A stretch of DNA of 64,000 nt, from contig NC_135557.1 of NCBI RefSeq assembly GCF_964340395.1, positions 20,128,225 to 20,192,224 of the forward strand, given 5' to 3'. The notes beneath the pieces are model-generated. The model was not told where the DNA came from. It ran no database searches and saw nothing but the letters and a program-made list of their open reading frames with translations. This stretch comes from Glandiceps talaboti (lineage: Eukaryota > Hemichordata > Enteropneusta > Spengelidae). Every line of letters begins with the position of its first letter. Position 1 is the stretch's first letter. A program made the translations under genes and the position numbers. Of this stretch, positions 1 through 52,299 are shown piece after piece.

Positions 1-1
1 T

Positions 2-375
2 AGATGGGAAAGAACAAAACCCCCTAGAAGTGACCGGGTGTGTCCTTTCTGTCAAAATAGAACAATTGAAGATGAATATCACTTTTGTCTGGTCTGTCCT
101 ACATATGATGACGTAAGAAAGAAGTACATTCCAGATTATTTCTTCGACCCACCTGTTCTATATAAGTTCTTTATATTATTATCAACAAAACACGAACATT
201 TAATTAGACAATTCTCACGTTATGTTCACTTTGCTTTTCAGAAAAGAGCTGAAATGATTGAAATGATTGGAAAAATCTAGATGATGGTAAACCACTGTAC
301 AACTTTTGGTTTATAAAGTTTTGTATATAAAGGCCGGTGGCCTAATATGATACGAATAAAATATTCATTCATTCA
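2..375 (+). mobile_element. Non-LTR retrotransposon 3' end (cut by the window edge)
   Basis: An open frame from base 2 to TAG at 278-280 contains VCPFCQN, then EDEYHFCLVCP and a following arginine: the CCHC-like Cys/His cluster at the C-terminus of reverse transcriptases of non-LTR elements. The 3' end shows AATAAA at 355-360 and an ATTC tandem tail to 375, a usual ending for these elements. The 5' part lies outside the window. Confidence 0.75.
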
Positions 376-394
376 CTGACCCATCAAGTCTTAG

Positions 395-612
395 TGTACC
401 CTAAAGGACTCTGTCTGGATCAGTTTGATAATTTGTATGTGTGTGAAGGTAATGGCAAGGAAGGCAAACTGTTGAAATTTAATTCACAGGGTGAATTTGT
501 GTCACAAATAGCTGACAGTGAAGTGTTTGACCCATGGAGCATTGTTGTTACAGATGACATCATTGCATGGACAGAGTATGAGACTCACTGTGTAAAGATA
601 TTGTACCGTTAA
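395..612 (+). CDS. NHL-repeat terminal exon fragment (TRIM-NHL-like)
   Basis: After a possible acceptor (AAGTCTTAG) the frame reads YPKGLCLDQFDNLYVCEGN, then LLKFNSQGEFV and DPWSIVV. This is the NHL beta-propeller pattern (P-x-G-x-x-x-D-x-x-x-N-x-Y-V) found in TRIM2/3/71-type proteins. Only about 1.5 repeats are present. It sits between a retrotransposon tail and a small DNA transposon, and its TAA stop is formed at the transposon junction, so it may be a broken copy. Upstream exons, if any, lie before the window. Confidence 0.55.
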
Positions 613-982
613 AACAGAGATGACAACATTGTAGAATGTAGACTTCTAAATTTGATTTTGAACTTGAAAATGGTGAGATTTTTTCATGCATAATTTTATT
701 ATGCAGTGATGTACATATTTCTAAAGACATAACATTATCATACTGGAATAATGTTGTTATTTTGTGATAAAATTGTGACTAAAAGTTTCTATTTTGGATC
801 AGAATTTGAGTTTACCTTGTATAAAATCGATCGGTTGGTAACTACAAGGTATATTTTTGAATTTTGAATTTTTTAATCATTTTTTTATATCACAGCACAC
901 AACAACACTGACCGGCTAATACACTGTAGCCCGGTAAACGTTATATCGTGCAGACTGTGATTAGGTTGTCATCTCTGTTTTA
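610..982. mobile_element. Small TA-flanked inverted-repeat transposon
   Basis: Perfect 18-bp terminal inverted repeats (TAAAACAGAGATGACAAC at 610-627 and its complement at 965-982). The outermost TA on both sides fits a Tc1/mariner-type target duplication. No transposase frame, so non-autonomous. Confidence 0.7.
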
Positions 983-1885
983 TATTTTGATGTATGCAAG
1001 ACATGTAAATTATCTTACCTGTACTTTGACTGAAGTGTTTCACACTTATTTCAGGTAAAAATTCCACTCGATGTCAGTTTTTATCGCTAGATTTAACGAT
1101 TCTTTACCACAGCGACGCAGTACAGTACCAACACTCGTGTCGTACTGGAGAACTAATCCCTCACAGGTCTCATCCGACAGAGGGCGATATTCATCACAGA
1201 CTAACATTCCTTCACACACAGACGACACGCTTCGTGAGGTGGCGAACTTGCGTTTTTTTATAGAATGTACAGTTGTGTTATGTATTTGTCTCTGTTTTAA
1301 GAGATTTGTTGTTATGATTTAATTAAATTTAATTATTTTTCTATCTTTTCAAAGATTTTAATGAGATGTTTTGATCACATTTTAGTAGAAAATAAAACCA
1401 TTCATGACAGACATACAGCGTTTTTATGAAATGGGGAAATTGAAAGTACAATGACTGTTGTTTTAATTCAACATTTTGTAATGTATAATTTGTACTATAT
1501 AGATAGAACTAGTCAACTTTATCAACTTTAATTTATAACAATAGATTAAGGAAGTGATTAAAAGTGAACGAAATCTAGTCAATTGTTTATAATTATCCAG
1601 TGACTATTTTGCAAGAGAAAACATCTAGTCAATTGTTTATATTCAGTGACTATTTTACAAGAGATATCACTTATACTGTGTACAACACAATGTATTAATA
1701 GAAGCATAAACTTTGCAAAGAAAGTGATTTTTGTTTTAATTTTATATGTAATCTATATTTATTCAGAAATATGTCATGAAAACATTAGTTGTGATTCTAA
1801 AACAGATATAGAATGTTAATAAAGTTTATAAATGTGTTCAACTATATTTTCTATCTTCATGTCTGTTTTGTTGTTTTCTAAATAG
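983..1885. other. No gene seen; contains a 57-bp tandem duplication
   Basis: AT-rich. Poly(A)-like AATAAA on the plus strand at 1391. At 1575-1672 the block ATCTAGTCAATTGTTTATA...CAGTGACTATTTT occurs twice in tandem. The short open frames on either strand at 1046-1322 show no recognisable domain. Confidence 0.5.
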
Positions 1886-2260
1886 ATGTTATTCCCCAAT
1901 ATTGTTCTTCGTTCAGCCAAGGAAGATACGAGTGACCCAAGGGACTTTTGTCACTACTCGTCTAGCGACTCGTAGTGACAACCCTTAAGTCATGAGTATT
2001 TCCTGCTGAATGAAGAATAATATTGGAGAATAACATAATTATACAATACAATCAAGTGCCAAAATATCAAAAGAAAATTCGGGGAAAGTTCACAGTAATG
2101 ACAATTTTGAACGCGTTTTCTCTCATATTCCGAACACAACAGAATCAGTGACGTAGACACGCGTTGTCGTGACACAAACGCGCGTTGTCGTGACGTAGAA
2201 CGACCAGAGTATATATTCCATATTTTTTGTTCATGGTTCGTGCGTGGTATAATCTTTCTT
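1886..2260. mobile_element. Dispersed repeat with palindromic head (copy 1 of 3)
   Basis: Arms ATGTTATTCCCCAATATT (1886) and its degenerate complement ending at 2036 form an imperfect palindrome. The following 220 bp match 31725-32135 and 43060-43365 in order (GCTGAATGAAGAA, AATATTGG, AATAACATAATTATA, and a later GTAGAACGACCAG). Class unknown. Confidence 0.6.
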
Positions 2261-3244
2261 ATACACTAAATTGAATTTTGATTAAATTTAAGAAATCGTC
2301 ATGTGTAGAAACCATTTTTCTATGATTTTGAAATTAATTCGTACACAGAGAAGAAAATGAAAGTAGTTCATGAATCCCTACCCCTAATCGAATCGTTTCT
2401 CCCAGCTCTCTTTTCCCATTCGTAGTATTTCAATAATCTCTCGCCGTTTTCCAATTTCACGTACACAATTAACAGCCCAAGTTCCGTTATTTTTCCCGCT
2501 TCGCCATCATTAGTTCTTCATCACAGGTTTTATAAGAATTCGTACAAATAGCAACAAAAACATAGACAAGTACGACACAAGACAGATTAGTATGTACAAA
2601 TAAAGAACATATTAGTAATTGAAATTCTATAAAAAGAATATTAAAAAAGGACAACCTTTGAAAGAAATGAACAAACAGGTACGAGACATTTCTAACTGTG
2701 TTCAACCTAGCTGACTCACTGATAAAGATAACAAGAATAAAATAGCCTGGAATAGAATCACTAGCCTTTCAAATTCCGCCGCTTTTATTAAAGTCAACAG
2801 AATAAACAACTTCGCCCTGGTCCTGTTAATATTGTCTGTCGTAGAATATTATATTCTACTCAAGAACTCAAGTATTTACATCAATTACAACATGTAACCA
2901 CAAATCTCTCAAAAGGCCAAGTGCTTAGTATTCTTTAAATGTACGTAATTCAACATGTTTCAGTGCGTATATATACTCTCTCTCTCTCTCCATGCTAGCG
3001 GTAAGTAGTCAACCAGGTGTAGCGCCACCAACGGCCATGTGCAGTCATAGCATTACGATACTACTACATACTGATTTGAAATAGTTACAACAGACTATTA
3101 CCACTACTGAACCTTGGTTCAATTACAGACAAGTAAGAAGACAACAGACATGTCAATAAAAGGTTGTTGTCAATTTAAATATTGGAAGTAAGTTCTTGTC
3201 ATTCATATCAAACTCTTACATAACATATTTAAGGATAACTAACT

Positions 3245-3832
3245 TGGTCCTGATAACACTAAAGCAAGATTGGGTCCAAATTTTCCTGGTTAAAGTGAAC
3301 TTAAACTGGTATGTATGCGACATTTACCAAACTGTTTATATGCAAATATTGCTCATTAGTATGCATGTATATTATTCTTGATGTATTCAATTCTTTATTT
3401 ACTTTGAGCAATTTCTGCTCATCAGTTACAGAACTAGAAAAAACAAAAAAACGTCACAAAAGAAACGTGATGGAGAATGTACTGATACAAATGACGTTGA
3501 TATATGAACAGAACATAGGATGCCAGCTTGTTTTAAATATCTACCTAAATTGCAAAGCTGTTTTACATTTTCTATTTATAGTAGCTGTACAAGTTTAAAA
3601 GCGGATGTTGTTTTCCAATAACATGGCTTAATAAAACGGACTAGTAATTTTGTATATAATGGGCATTTGAGTATAAAATGAAATTCATTCTCATCATTCT
3701 GACAACACAAAAGCAAGTTTGTGTCCCAATTTGCTTGGTTAAACTGAACTTAAGATTTACCAAGCTGTTTATATGCAAGTATTGCTCATTAGTATGCATG
3801 TATATTATTCTTGATGTATTCAAGTAATACCC
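3245..3832. repeat. Diverged local duplication of about 150 bp
   Basis: 3250-3395 and 3700-3828 share long blocks such as TATTGCTCATTAGTATGCAT and TATTATTCTTGATGTATTCA, about 430 bp apart and in the same orientation. No coding potential recognised. Confidence 0.65.
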
Positions 3833-6800
3833 AACAAAACATGATCAACATTTCTACGTAACAATACAGAATGCTGATCACAAGATAAGTTTACATACAG
3901 ACATGTACTCATACACTATCTCTCAGCTTTGTAAACATAACGACACACTCACATCAAATTTGTTAGTAAATCGACCTTTATTTATCCTGAGTATATGATT
4001 TGACAGAAACAACAAATCACCAAAGATATAGACTACATCATTCATGGTACACTATGATTGGTGTCATTTTTACAAAGGAACTATAGAGGGCTCCCTGGCT
4101 GCGATCACCCTCGAAAACCTGCAGATTTGTGAAGTTGCATAAACATACTCAACGACAAAAAACGTTCAATTTCTTAGTAAATCCTAATTTATTGATATCT
4201 AGGCCAATTGATAATTGTAAGGAATCTGAAAACCACGTCTAGTGTTAAAATACTCAATGATCTAAGTACATGACATATTTGATGGGTTAGCTAAGTGACT
4301 CTTCATGAATGATGTGAAGAGAGGGGTGTGCAGTTTGGAGTACAGTAACCATAAACTATCATACACATCAATGTCACACACAAGGTGTTCCAGTTCTTCA
4401 GGATTTTTTTTTATAAAAACATCTGAATATGCATACGCAAAATTTCCATTAAATCAATACACATACGCCATTCAGAAAATCACATTCAAATTTAGTATCT
4501 TAACAGTCAAATTGACTACGTTATAGCAATGATTTAAACACTTTCTTACAGAATTACAATTAAGAAATATCAAGCTATAATTGGAGACAACGATCACATA
4601 TCTCTGAAATGTCATGCGTCAGATAAATGCATACATTTGCAAGTCTATAACATTATAATGAATTGTAAAACATCACAGGACTACCTTCCAGGTGTCATCT
4701 CATATGTTAAATGCAAATAAGTAAATGTAAACCAATCACCAATCGAATAACTTGATGTTATATTTCACTAAAAAGACACCATCATTGACACAGGCGGTAC
4801 CACAATGGCCAACTAACACTACAAGTACACTACAAAAATAGAGAATTTTGAACTACTACACACTAAAAGAGAATTTACATCAAATGTTCAGTATAAAAGT
4901 CCACTTCAGTGCTACATACACAAGATAAGGTATAATTGGTAAAAGGCAAACAACTTTTCTCTTTGCATTTGATTAACTATCAAATGAAAAATAACTAAGA
5001 TTCAAAATCTGTACTGGTTTTTGAGTTTTCAGTTGCTCTCTGATAATATTCTTGGATTTATCATATAATTATGACATTAAAAAAATTGATATATGGTAGG
5101 ATTTTAAAGACTAGATTAAGATTCTGTAAACTATGGTGTTTGATTAGAGAAATGCTTGAAATGAAGTAGAGACAGACAGACAGAATTTATTTTGTGGAGT
5201 TTAAGCTAAATTTATTGTGTTACGCTTGCAAATTTTATAAAATGTATACCAGAAATATGTTTGCCCTTTCTTTATTGGGTACAAGTGTAAACCTTTGATT
5301 TATTCATGATAACAGATTAAGAGATATTTCAACAAATTATGAAAGACTACTTTTGTTTTTGGTAAGTATGGACGCAATTGAGAAGAAAAAAACTAACCCT
5401 GTGTAGAGAAAATACTAGAAACAGTACAAAAATCTAAATTCAAGGATCATAAGATAAAAAATAAGTTAATTGTGACTTTAGTCAAGTTACTTGTCACCCC
5501 TCATATGAATTATCAGTTGGTATGGCCCAGTCTGTGATGATCAAAGCATAGCCAACTTCATAGAAATTAGGGGTCAAGCATAGAAAACATAGCAAAGCAT
5601 GGCAGTGAATAGATATTTGGCAACTGTAAACTTCAAAACCGGTTCTCTTACTTAAAAACTAATATTAAAAAAAAGAAGTCGTATAATACATTGCAATTAT
5701 GGCGTGATCTTCAAAATATACAAAAATACAAAGTCTACTGTGCCCAGCCTCATGCATTTATTAAGTGAACCAATCAAAATCACCAAAATCATTCCATAGT
5801 CATCTCTTTACAGATGTAGCCTTCAATTGCAAAATCACAGCTGGAATCATTTAGAGAACTTGTATGCAAAATATGGATTGTTGAATGGATGCAAGTATTA
5901 TTGAAACTGGAACAGTCTTCTGTCCATTACACTGTCTGACAGACAGACATCCAGTGTTCCAGTCTTTTTACACTGCAATAAACTCTATATAGAGTAAGTT
6001 GTTTATTTTCAAGTGTTGCCATATTCAAAACATTTGGGTGCAACTACAAGTCATCAGCAACTTTGATAGACTACAAGATTTGGAGCATTTGTTGTCAACA
6101 TTATACTTTGGTTTGATTTTTCTGAGTTCAAATTCTACATAAATGCTTTGATGTCTAATGAATGTAGCCAATAAAAGTTAAAAGAGAAACATTTCAAAAG
6201 TTCCTTTCTTGCAATTCTTATATCTAAAATTTCATTCCTTCACAGTACAGTACACTGGAAAATACCACAGAGTGAGATAAAAGACGTCTTAAAGCCCTGT
6301 TATGTGCAAAAAAAAACCCTGACCAACACCGTACTGTTTGGATATACAGTTGACAATTGGCACAAATGGTAAAAGAAAGTGAATTAGAATAAAACGGTGT
6401 CTAGGTCACCACCTACAACTGCAATTTTGAATATCAAGCATTTACACCTTTGAAGGTAAATGTTTTCCCCATCTACAGAAAGATTAAACACTTTTATATC
6501 ACTTTTTTTTTTGAGGAAAATCAGCTTAGATGCTCACAATTTCAGCAAAAACAGATAACATATCCACAACTGGTTTTGAGAAGGTTGTAGAATTGTGAGA
6601 AATGCGAAGGTTACTCACATACATATACATGAATTTATCCTTTCTTTCGTTTTACCCAGATTACATGGGGATACAAAGGTAACAGCTACATGTACAAATT
6701 TCAGGTGCGGACTTTTTGGATCACCACATTTTGTTGGTGCATTCATACGAAATATCACAAATAGTTAATGACAGATTTTAAACAACGATGTCTTTTTTAT

Positions 6801-6833
6801 CACTATTTTCACTTCACTACATCAATATGGTAA
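3833..6833. other. Noncoding; possible distal 3' UTR of the receptor
   Basis: AT-rich with no convincing frame. Minus-strand AATAAA sequences occur at 5299-5304, about 5207, 5187 and 4186, and ATAAATAAA near 3975 is followed by a GT-rich stretch. Longer 3' UTR forms ending here are possible but unproven. Confidence 0.3.
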
Positions 6834-6839
6834 TTTATT
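6834..6839 (-). terminator. First candidate poly(A) signal for the receptor
   Basis: AATAAA on the minus strand, about 1.2 kb after the stop at 8024, followed within 40 nt by a G/T-containing element (GTAGTGAAGTG). It is the first canonical hexamer after the long-form stop codon. 6840-8023 would then be 3' UTR. Confidence 0.4.
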
Positions 6840-8023
6840 ACAGATATCAATAAGGACACCGGTGTTATCACTGCCACTGTGTCACCCCCTGTAGCAGACT
6901 AACACATGTAGTATAGTATGGTGTCTTAATTACCTAGTACATGGTTGATATCAATACATTTATAACTACATAATCTGGTCAAGAATTTGAACAAACCATT
7001 TTTTTGGTCAAAGATTATAATTTCAATGCAAGGCTCTTTCTCTATCTTAACAACAACTTGAATTTGTTGCAAACTACACATGCTACAATAAGATTTCAAT
7101 ACACATGTTAGTAGTTAAGTGTGTGGACAATTCTTACATTTTCAAATACCTAACTTTTTTGGACAAAAATTGGGTCCAATACCTATAAGTACAAGAAAAC
7201 CATCTACCTACTTCTTTTTTTAAATGATTTTTGTATTTTTTTTTTGTATTGTGAAAACTTGACAAAAATGACAAAATGTTTAAATTTACTTAAAGACTAT
7301 TATGGGATATAATGTCCAAATCAGTTTTAAGGTAACATTAATTCAACTTTGGTTCTACAGAGCTATTCTTAAACAAATGCTCCGCAACAAGGAACTGGTT
7401 TCCAAAAGTTAAACTGCCTTTTTTTTTCTTGATATGCTCACAGAACACTTAAAACACTAAATAATCAAATATATATACATTGTATAACACGCTAAAAATA
7501 TATTTCAGTTGTCATAATGGGATTATAACCCCATCCCCTTTTCCTTCAAGGAAATAAACATGAGACCTCTGACCCTTCGTGGGCATCACTTTCAATGGCA
7601 ATGTGCAAAATGCAATTGTTAGTGCAAAAGAACTCAGTACACATTGATTTTGCAATGTTAATAAAGAGACCATCATGGCTACTGTGAATCAGTACTTGAC
7701 ATTTGAACTCAAAGCACTATTTAATAGATGGAATGGCTGCATATAGCATGAACTTTGAAACACATACACTATGTATTACTTGATTGTGAATAATGCTGCT
7801 TGACTGGTTGTGGCACTTTTCAATCAAATGATTTCTGCATGCAAGTTGTTTAGATTGGATTTCATGTAATTTCAATAATGGCAATGATATTTTGAATATG
7901 CATAAATGAAATATGACTACATGATGTGCACTTTTCTACACAAACAATGTCTTGCAAACATGTCTATCATACAGACCTTCATGTGTTCTAACTTAAGGCA
8001 CTCTGCAAAGCAAATGAAAAATC

Positions 8024-47459
<39,436 letters not shown>

Positions 47460-47484
47460 CCTTGTATGAAATTCCAATTATCAG

Positions 47485-49780
47485 CTATAACAGAATAAAG
47501 GAAATGTGTTAGAAACTAGGCATTATCATCAGTGTTGTGTAGCGTAATCAACTGAACTATAAATCAGTCGTCTCACAATTTATATGTTCTGCATATGTCA
47601 TAGGAGAAGTTATACATGTCTAATAAGGGCAAGGAGTTTCAGATTACACACATGACAAGGACAGTATAGGCAACATAGTCAAGGTACTGAAACTTCCACA
47701 TTAATAGCATGAAGTCATGGTTTCATTTCAAATTCAAATATTGTGGTTGAACACACCAAAATAAAGATAAGCTTGTAGGATGCAGTGACCTACATATGTA
47801 ATCAGTAGTAACTTGTAGGTTGGAAATATCCAAAAGTATCTACTACAAGACCACAGGATATTTACTAAATCTACTATTTATGGCAGTAACTGTTCTTTTT
47901 ATTTACAATGTAGTACCTTAGAGGAAGTGTGTGTGTGGATGTCACTCATTTTCTTGTTCATGATTGGTGCTGCAGTTGTCTTCACTGAAGTAGGGAGGGT
48001 TCATTTTAGGGAGGCTTAATATTACATCGTGTAAAGAATTGTCTATGATGAATACAGGTTACAACATCACATCAGCTTTCATTTTTAGATATTACAAAAT
48101 TATGCATTACTGATTTACATGTGATAAAGAAGTTTCAGTAACTCCATATGGTTTGGTTTTTGGATGATATCTAATAACACAGTACTTAGTTATTAATATA
48201 TTGGTTTCATATCTTATATTACCACATTCCTTTAATCAGGACAGTTTCACATGATATGGTACTTAGACATAACCAACTGTGCAGTACTTTCTTAAAACAG
48301 GTTTCATATCTGGCCTTACCACCTTCTTATAATTAGATAAAGATGAATCCAACAAGACAAATAGAGATATGTTTTATATCCAACACATAGTGGCAAATGT
48401 TGTCCCCAGGACAGATTGCCAGGATGACAGCAATTTATATACCAATAGCATGGTTATACAACTTGCAGTGACTTGCCACATGTAATATGCATCATTGCAT
48501 GTTTCAATATTAAAATATACTTCGACATTCATATTCAACACATACGCACATGGACATTGGAATCAGTCAGTTTTTCTCTAGATGTGATAGTTTTATAATA
48601 ATGTTGTCATTCAAGATTACAAGAACTAAAAAGGATGGTACAATATTGTTGAAGTATGGCAGTCTTTGGCAGAAACCTGCCAAACATGATGGCAATAACT
48701 TAGTTGGCAAAGGTCAGTGTTAGCACCATACTTTCTGTCTATAGTGAGGTGAACACCGATAACACTGCCATACTACTTTTAACCATCGATACATGTATTT
48801 AATATTCACTCATGAAAATAAAATGTTTGTATCTTGGCACTGACCAAATTAGGTGCGAGTTGATAAAAGTTGCAGTAATCCCCGGTCTTTGGATGACTAA
48901 TGATGATGCATGATTTCTTAATACACGTTTCACATCTCATAAACTCTTATGATGGAACAAACCAGAGCTGCACAGTAAAATAAGGCTTTTATCATATCAT
49001 CGTACCACCACACTTTTTTAATTAGATTAATTTGTGTTTACCACGTGCAGATTTAAACGGTATGCTTTCGAAATAGACACCATTCAACATTTGTGACATT
49101 TCACCTCCTTTCGTTTGTCAGTATCTTGTTACTTTTCTAGTCTTTCTAAATATTTCATGTCTGGCATTCCTATGTATGCAATGTCACATTACTGTTCACA
49201 TAACTCAATGTAACAAACAAGCCAACATCATCAGACACTAGTTTACAAATGGAAAGTATGAAATCTTTCAATGGCTAAAATTAAATGTAATAAACAGCTG
49301 TAGAACAGAACAGAACAGAACAGAACAGAACTGATTTGCTAGGCTTGCTAGGTTTTGTCCTGTTCCCTGGGTTACCACAGCCATAGCGAAAACCCTGAAG
49401 AGGGTACATGTATGAGATCTGTTTTCTTGTTACCATGGTTTCCGAAAAAGGTTGTTCACAAATGAATAGTACCCAGGATAAAGCCAGTGCCGCTTGAAAA
49501 TGTGGTTTCTATGTTAACACTAGATATGCCTTCCTGGACTGCTAGAAATCATGGATGTTCACTCCCATGTGACCACTCGCTAAACAGATCCAGTCAGGAA
49601 TAGAGAATGGCTACAGGAAGGCAAGTACTATGATCATTCGGTCTAAAGTCAGACCACTAACGAAGTGGTCTGAGGTCTAAGGTCACCCTGAATGCCTGCA
49701 AGTACAGCTGATCGGTATACCCTCTCGTCTAAACCAGTATGTCATGTCATCGACACAGTTATGTCTTGTGACCCATGAAC
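47485..49780. other. Upstream region or 5' UTR intron; nothing coding recognised
   Basis: Unique AT-rich sequence apart from (CAGAA)n at 49306-49329. It probably belongs to an intron in the 5' UTR, judging from the acceptor-like sequence at 47485. Confidence 0.4.
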
Positions 49781-49788
49781 ATTTGGTG

Positions 49789-49989
49789 TGCCCTATCTTA
49801 TGGAGTGGTGACCAGTATTATCCACTAAAGTCACATTGATACACCACTGACATACGATTGTCTTGTGACCCAGTAAAATTTGGTGTTCCCCTAATCCTTT
49901 ACTCTGTAGGGAAGCCACAGGAAAAGTCATTTATTCATCATCTTGACCCACAACAGCCAACATGGAGTTATTTGATGGCATACTGCAAG
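49789..49989. mobile_element. Worn AGTGTGCCCT-family MITE
   Basis: GGTGTGCCCTATCTTA start, CACCACTGACATACGATTGT, AAAATTTGGTGTTCCCCTAA and CTTGACCCACAACAGCCAA keep the family order. The right end (GGCATACTGC) is degraded. Confidence 0.6.
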
Positions 49990-50410
49990 TTATGCATGCC
50001 TCTGGCTTCTCTTAACATTGTTTGACAACAAACTGTCCATCAAAATGTAGTTAAAAAACCAAAGTGCATTACAGTATGACAGGGCAACACAATATGATAT
50101 GATGATTAGTCAAGATAAAATAAAACTCTTACAAATTCATAACACTGTCATATTTACTAGGTGTAGTATGACATGGCATGCCTTACAGCTGTAAAAACCT
50201 ATTAGCTAACATTATGAGTGAGGGCAATGATCTTAGTTTATAGTTGACATAGAGGACACATTCCATGCTTGTTACAATCAATCTGTCTTATACTCTCATT
50301 CTTTTCAATTGTGTTTTATTCCAAGTTTTCAGTATTTTCTAAGTGTGTAGATCCATGTATGGACATGACAACACAAATGTGAGTTTTTTCTTGAAATTTT
50401 GCCTTTTCCA

Positions 50411-50634
50411 GGCTGTGTCTGTGTGTGTGTGTCTGTGTGTGTGTGTGTGTCTGTGTGTGTGTGTGTGTGTCTGTGTGTGTGTGTGTGTCTGTGTGTGTGT
50501 GTGTGTCTGTGTGTGTGTGTGTGTGTGTCTGTGTGTGTGTGTGTCTGTGTCTGTGTGTGTGTGTGTGTCTGTGTGTGTGTGTCTGTGTGTGTGTGTGTCT
50601 GTGTGTGTGTGTGTGTGTGTCTGTGTGTGTGTGT

Positions 50635-50699
<65 letters not shown>

Positions 50700-50716
50700 C
50701 GTGCGTGTGCGTGTAT
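50411..50716. repeat. (TG)n tract with regular TCTG interruptions
   Basis: About 300 bp of TG with CTG interruptions every 14-26 bp, ending in GCGTGCGTG. Z-DNA-prone. Frames are artefacts. (AATA)n follows at 50793-50819. Confidence 0.95.
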
Positions 50717-50867
50717 TTCTAAGCTTTTTTATAAAAATTGTATAGCGATAACTGTTATTTTAATGTATACCTGTTGTCATCTTTTCGGTAATACATAAAT
50801 AAATAAATAAATAAATAAATTATAATTTTATTTTTATCTGTTATTTGTTCATCTCTTTACTCTGGCT

Positions 50868-51029
50868 CAGTGTTTTTTCAAGGGCGGTAAGTACATGAAG
50901 GTAAAACTTACCTGAGTTCCTTAGTCATCATCACTGGAGTTCTCAACCAAAATTATATTACAATGTATAAGAACTATGCCAGGTTTATCTGTCTGTTACC
51001 GGGGTTCCCACACCTTATTAAAAACACTG
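50868..51029. mobile_element. CAGTGTTTTTGC-family element (copy 2)
   Basis: CAGTGTTTTTTCAAGGGCGG at the left and TTAAAAACACTG at the right, with TTACCGGGGTTCCCA inside as in 21517-21682. Confidence 0.65.
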
Positions 51030-51358
51030 GGGTCACTTTGATACATATATATTATAATCTACCTTCTAATCCATCTCTGACATGATTTATTTCCACCTCT
51101 GAGTCTTAAGCCTCTCTATCGACCTTAGAGGAACTCAAGGTATAAATAACCGTTATCTAATTGAAATACAAATGTATCAGTGTCATTGCTATGGTTTGGG
51201 GACAAAATGAGGTAAATCAGGTGAAACTGACTAGTATTTCCTACATTATACCGTGATTTTGTTTAGGCAACCCAAGTAAAATGATAGAATCCACGAAAGT
51301 GTTTGTGGCTAGGCACATTTGAAGGGCAGATTGTTGTGAGGCAGAGTATAAGGAACGG

Positions 51359-51546
<188 letters not shown>

Positions 51547-51762
51547 TCACTTCACTTGTGGCTATAATCTTCAATTCACAGGATAAGTAATGTTAAAAAG
51601 CTCAGAGTGTAGGAAGTGAGTTGTAACTAATATTGGTATAAGGGAAATATGATCATGTTGATAGATATATACAACATCTGTTTATGTAAGGGATGATATT
51701 ACTGACATTTAGGAGATTTACAAGAATATTCTTGAAGTTGAAAAAATTATGTCTCCAACAGT

Positions 51763-51993
51763 GTTTCTTCAAACTCAATTTGATGTGCCACTGACATACA
51801 CAATTTCCTTGGAGAACCCAAGTAAAATTCTAGAATCCATGAGAGTTTGATATGCCACTGACATACATATTTCTAGTGACGCACTAAGATTTTCCTCTCT
51901 CTTACTATGTAGTGACTCACAAAAAAATTAGTTTTTATCTTTTGTTTGACTTACAACATCTAAAATTTGACTATAATTAGATGGCATGCTGGA
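51763..51993. mobile_element. AGTGTGCCCT-family MITE with an internal duplication
   Basis: The block TTTGATGTGCCACTGACATA occurs twice (51779 and 51848), so about 70 bp of the left end is duplicated. The rest (TCTTACTATGTAGTGACTCA and so on) follows the family. Confidence 0.6.
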
Positions 51994-52193
51994 AAGCGAA
52001 TAGAGTTTACCTGTCTACAGCTTAGGAAAATACACCCGAGTAGATGAAGGTACATCTGACCTCTTGTCAATTATTCAGATTCACTGTCAGTTTTTCAGTT
52101 TACTTTTAAAATGTTCTTGATGCTAACAGACTCTCCAAATAGAAATTTCTACAGATACAAGGAAAAGTAGTTAACTCTGACCTGAGAACTCAC

Positions 52194-52260
52194 CTTGTGA
52201 AAACTTGTCACAGTGGGAGATTCTGGGTAAACTTTTAGTCTGAAGAACTGACCACTTCTA
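52194..52260 (-). other. Possible noncoding 5' UTR exon of the receptor
   Basis: On the minus strand TTTTCACAAG|GTGAGTTC is a strong 5' splice site (AAG|GTGAGT) with no open frame before it. It is the best donor seen between 47500 and 53000 for the acceptor at 47485. The upper limit is arbitrary and no TATA box is evident. Confidence 0.25.
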
Positions 52261-52299
52261 CATTAATGCCACTGGTGAACTGTCAGCTATCCTGAACTG

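Noticed and set aside
1046-1322. Overlapping frames of 60 and 83 codons on opposite strands
   Set aside because: Neither shows a domain; the frames shadow each other.
49640-49690. Short hairpin AGACCACTAACGAAGTGGTCT
   Set aside because: A small imperfect stem without flanking signals; not distinguishable from chance.
50343-50798. Cys-Val rich frames of over 100 codons
   Set aside because: Product of the TG tract.
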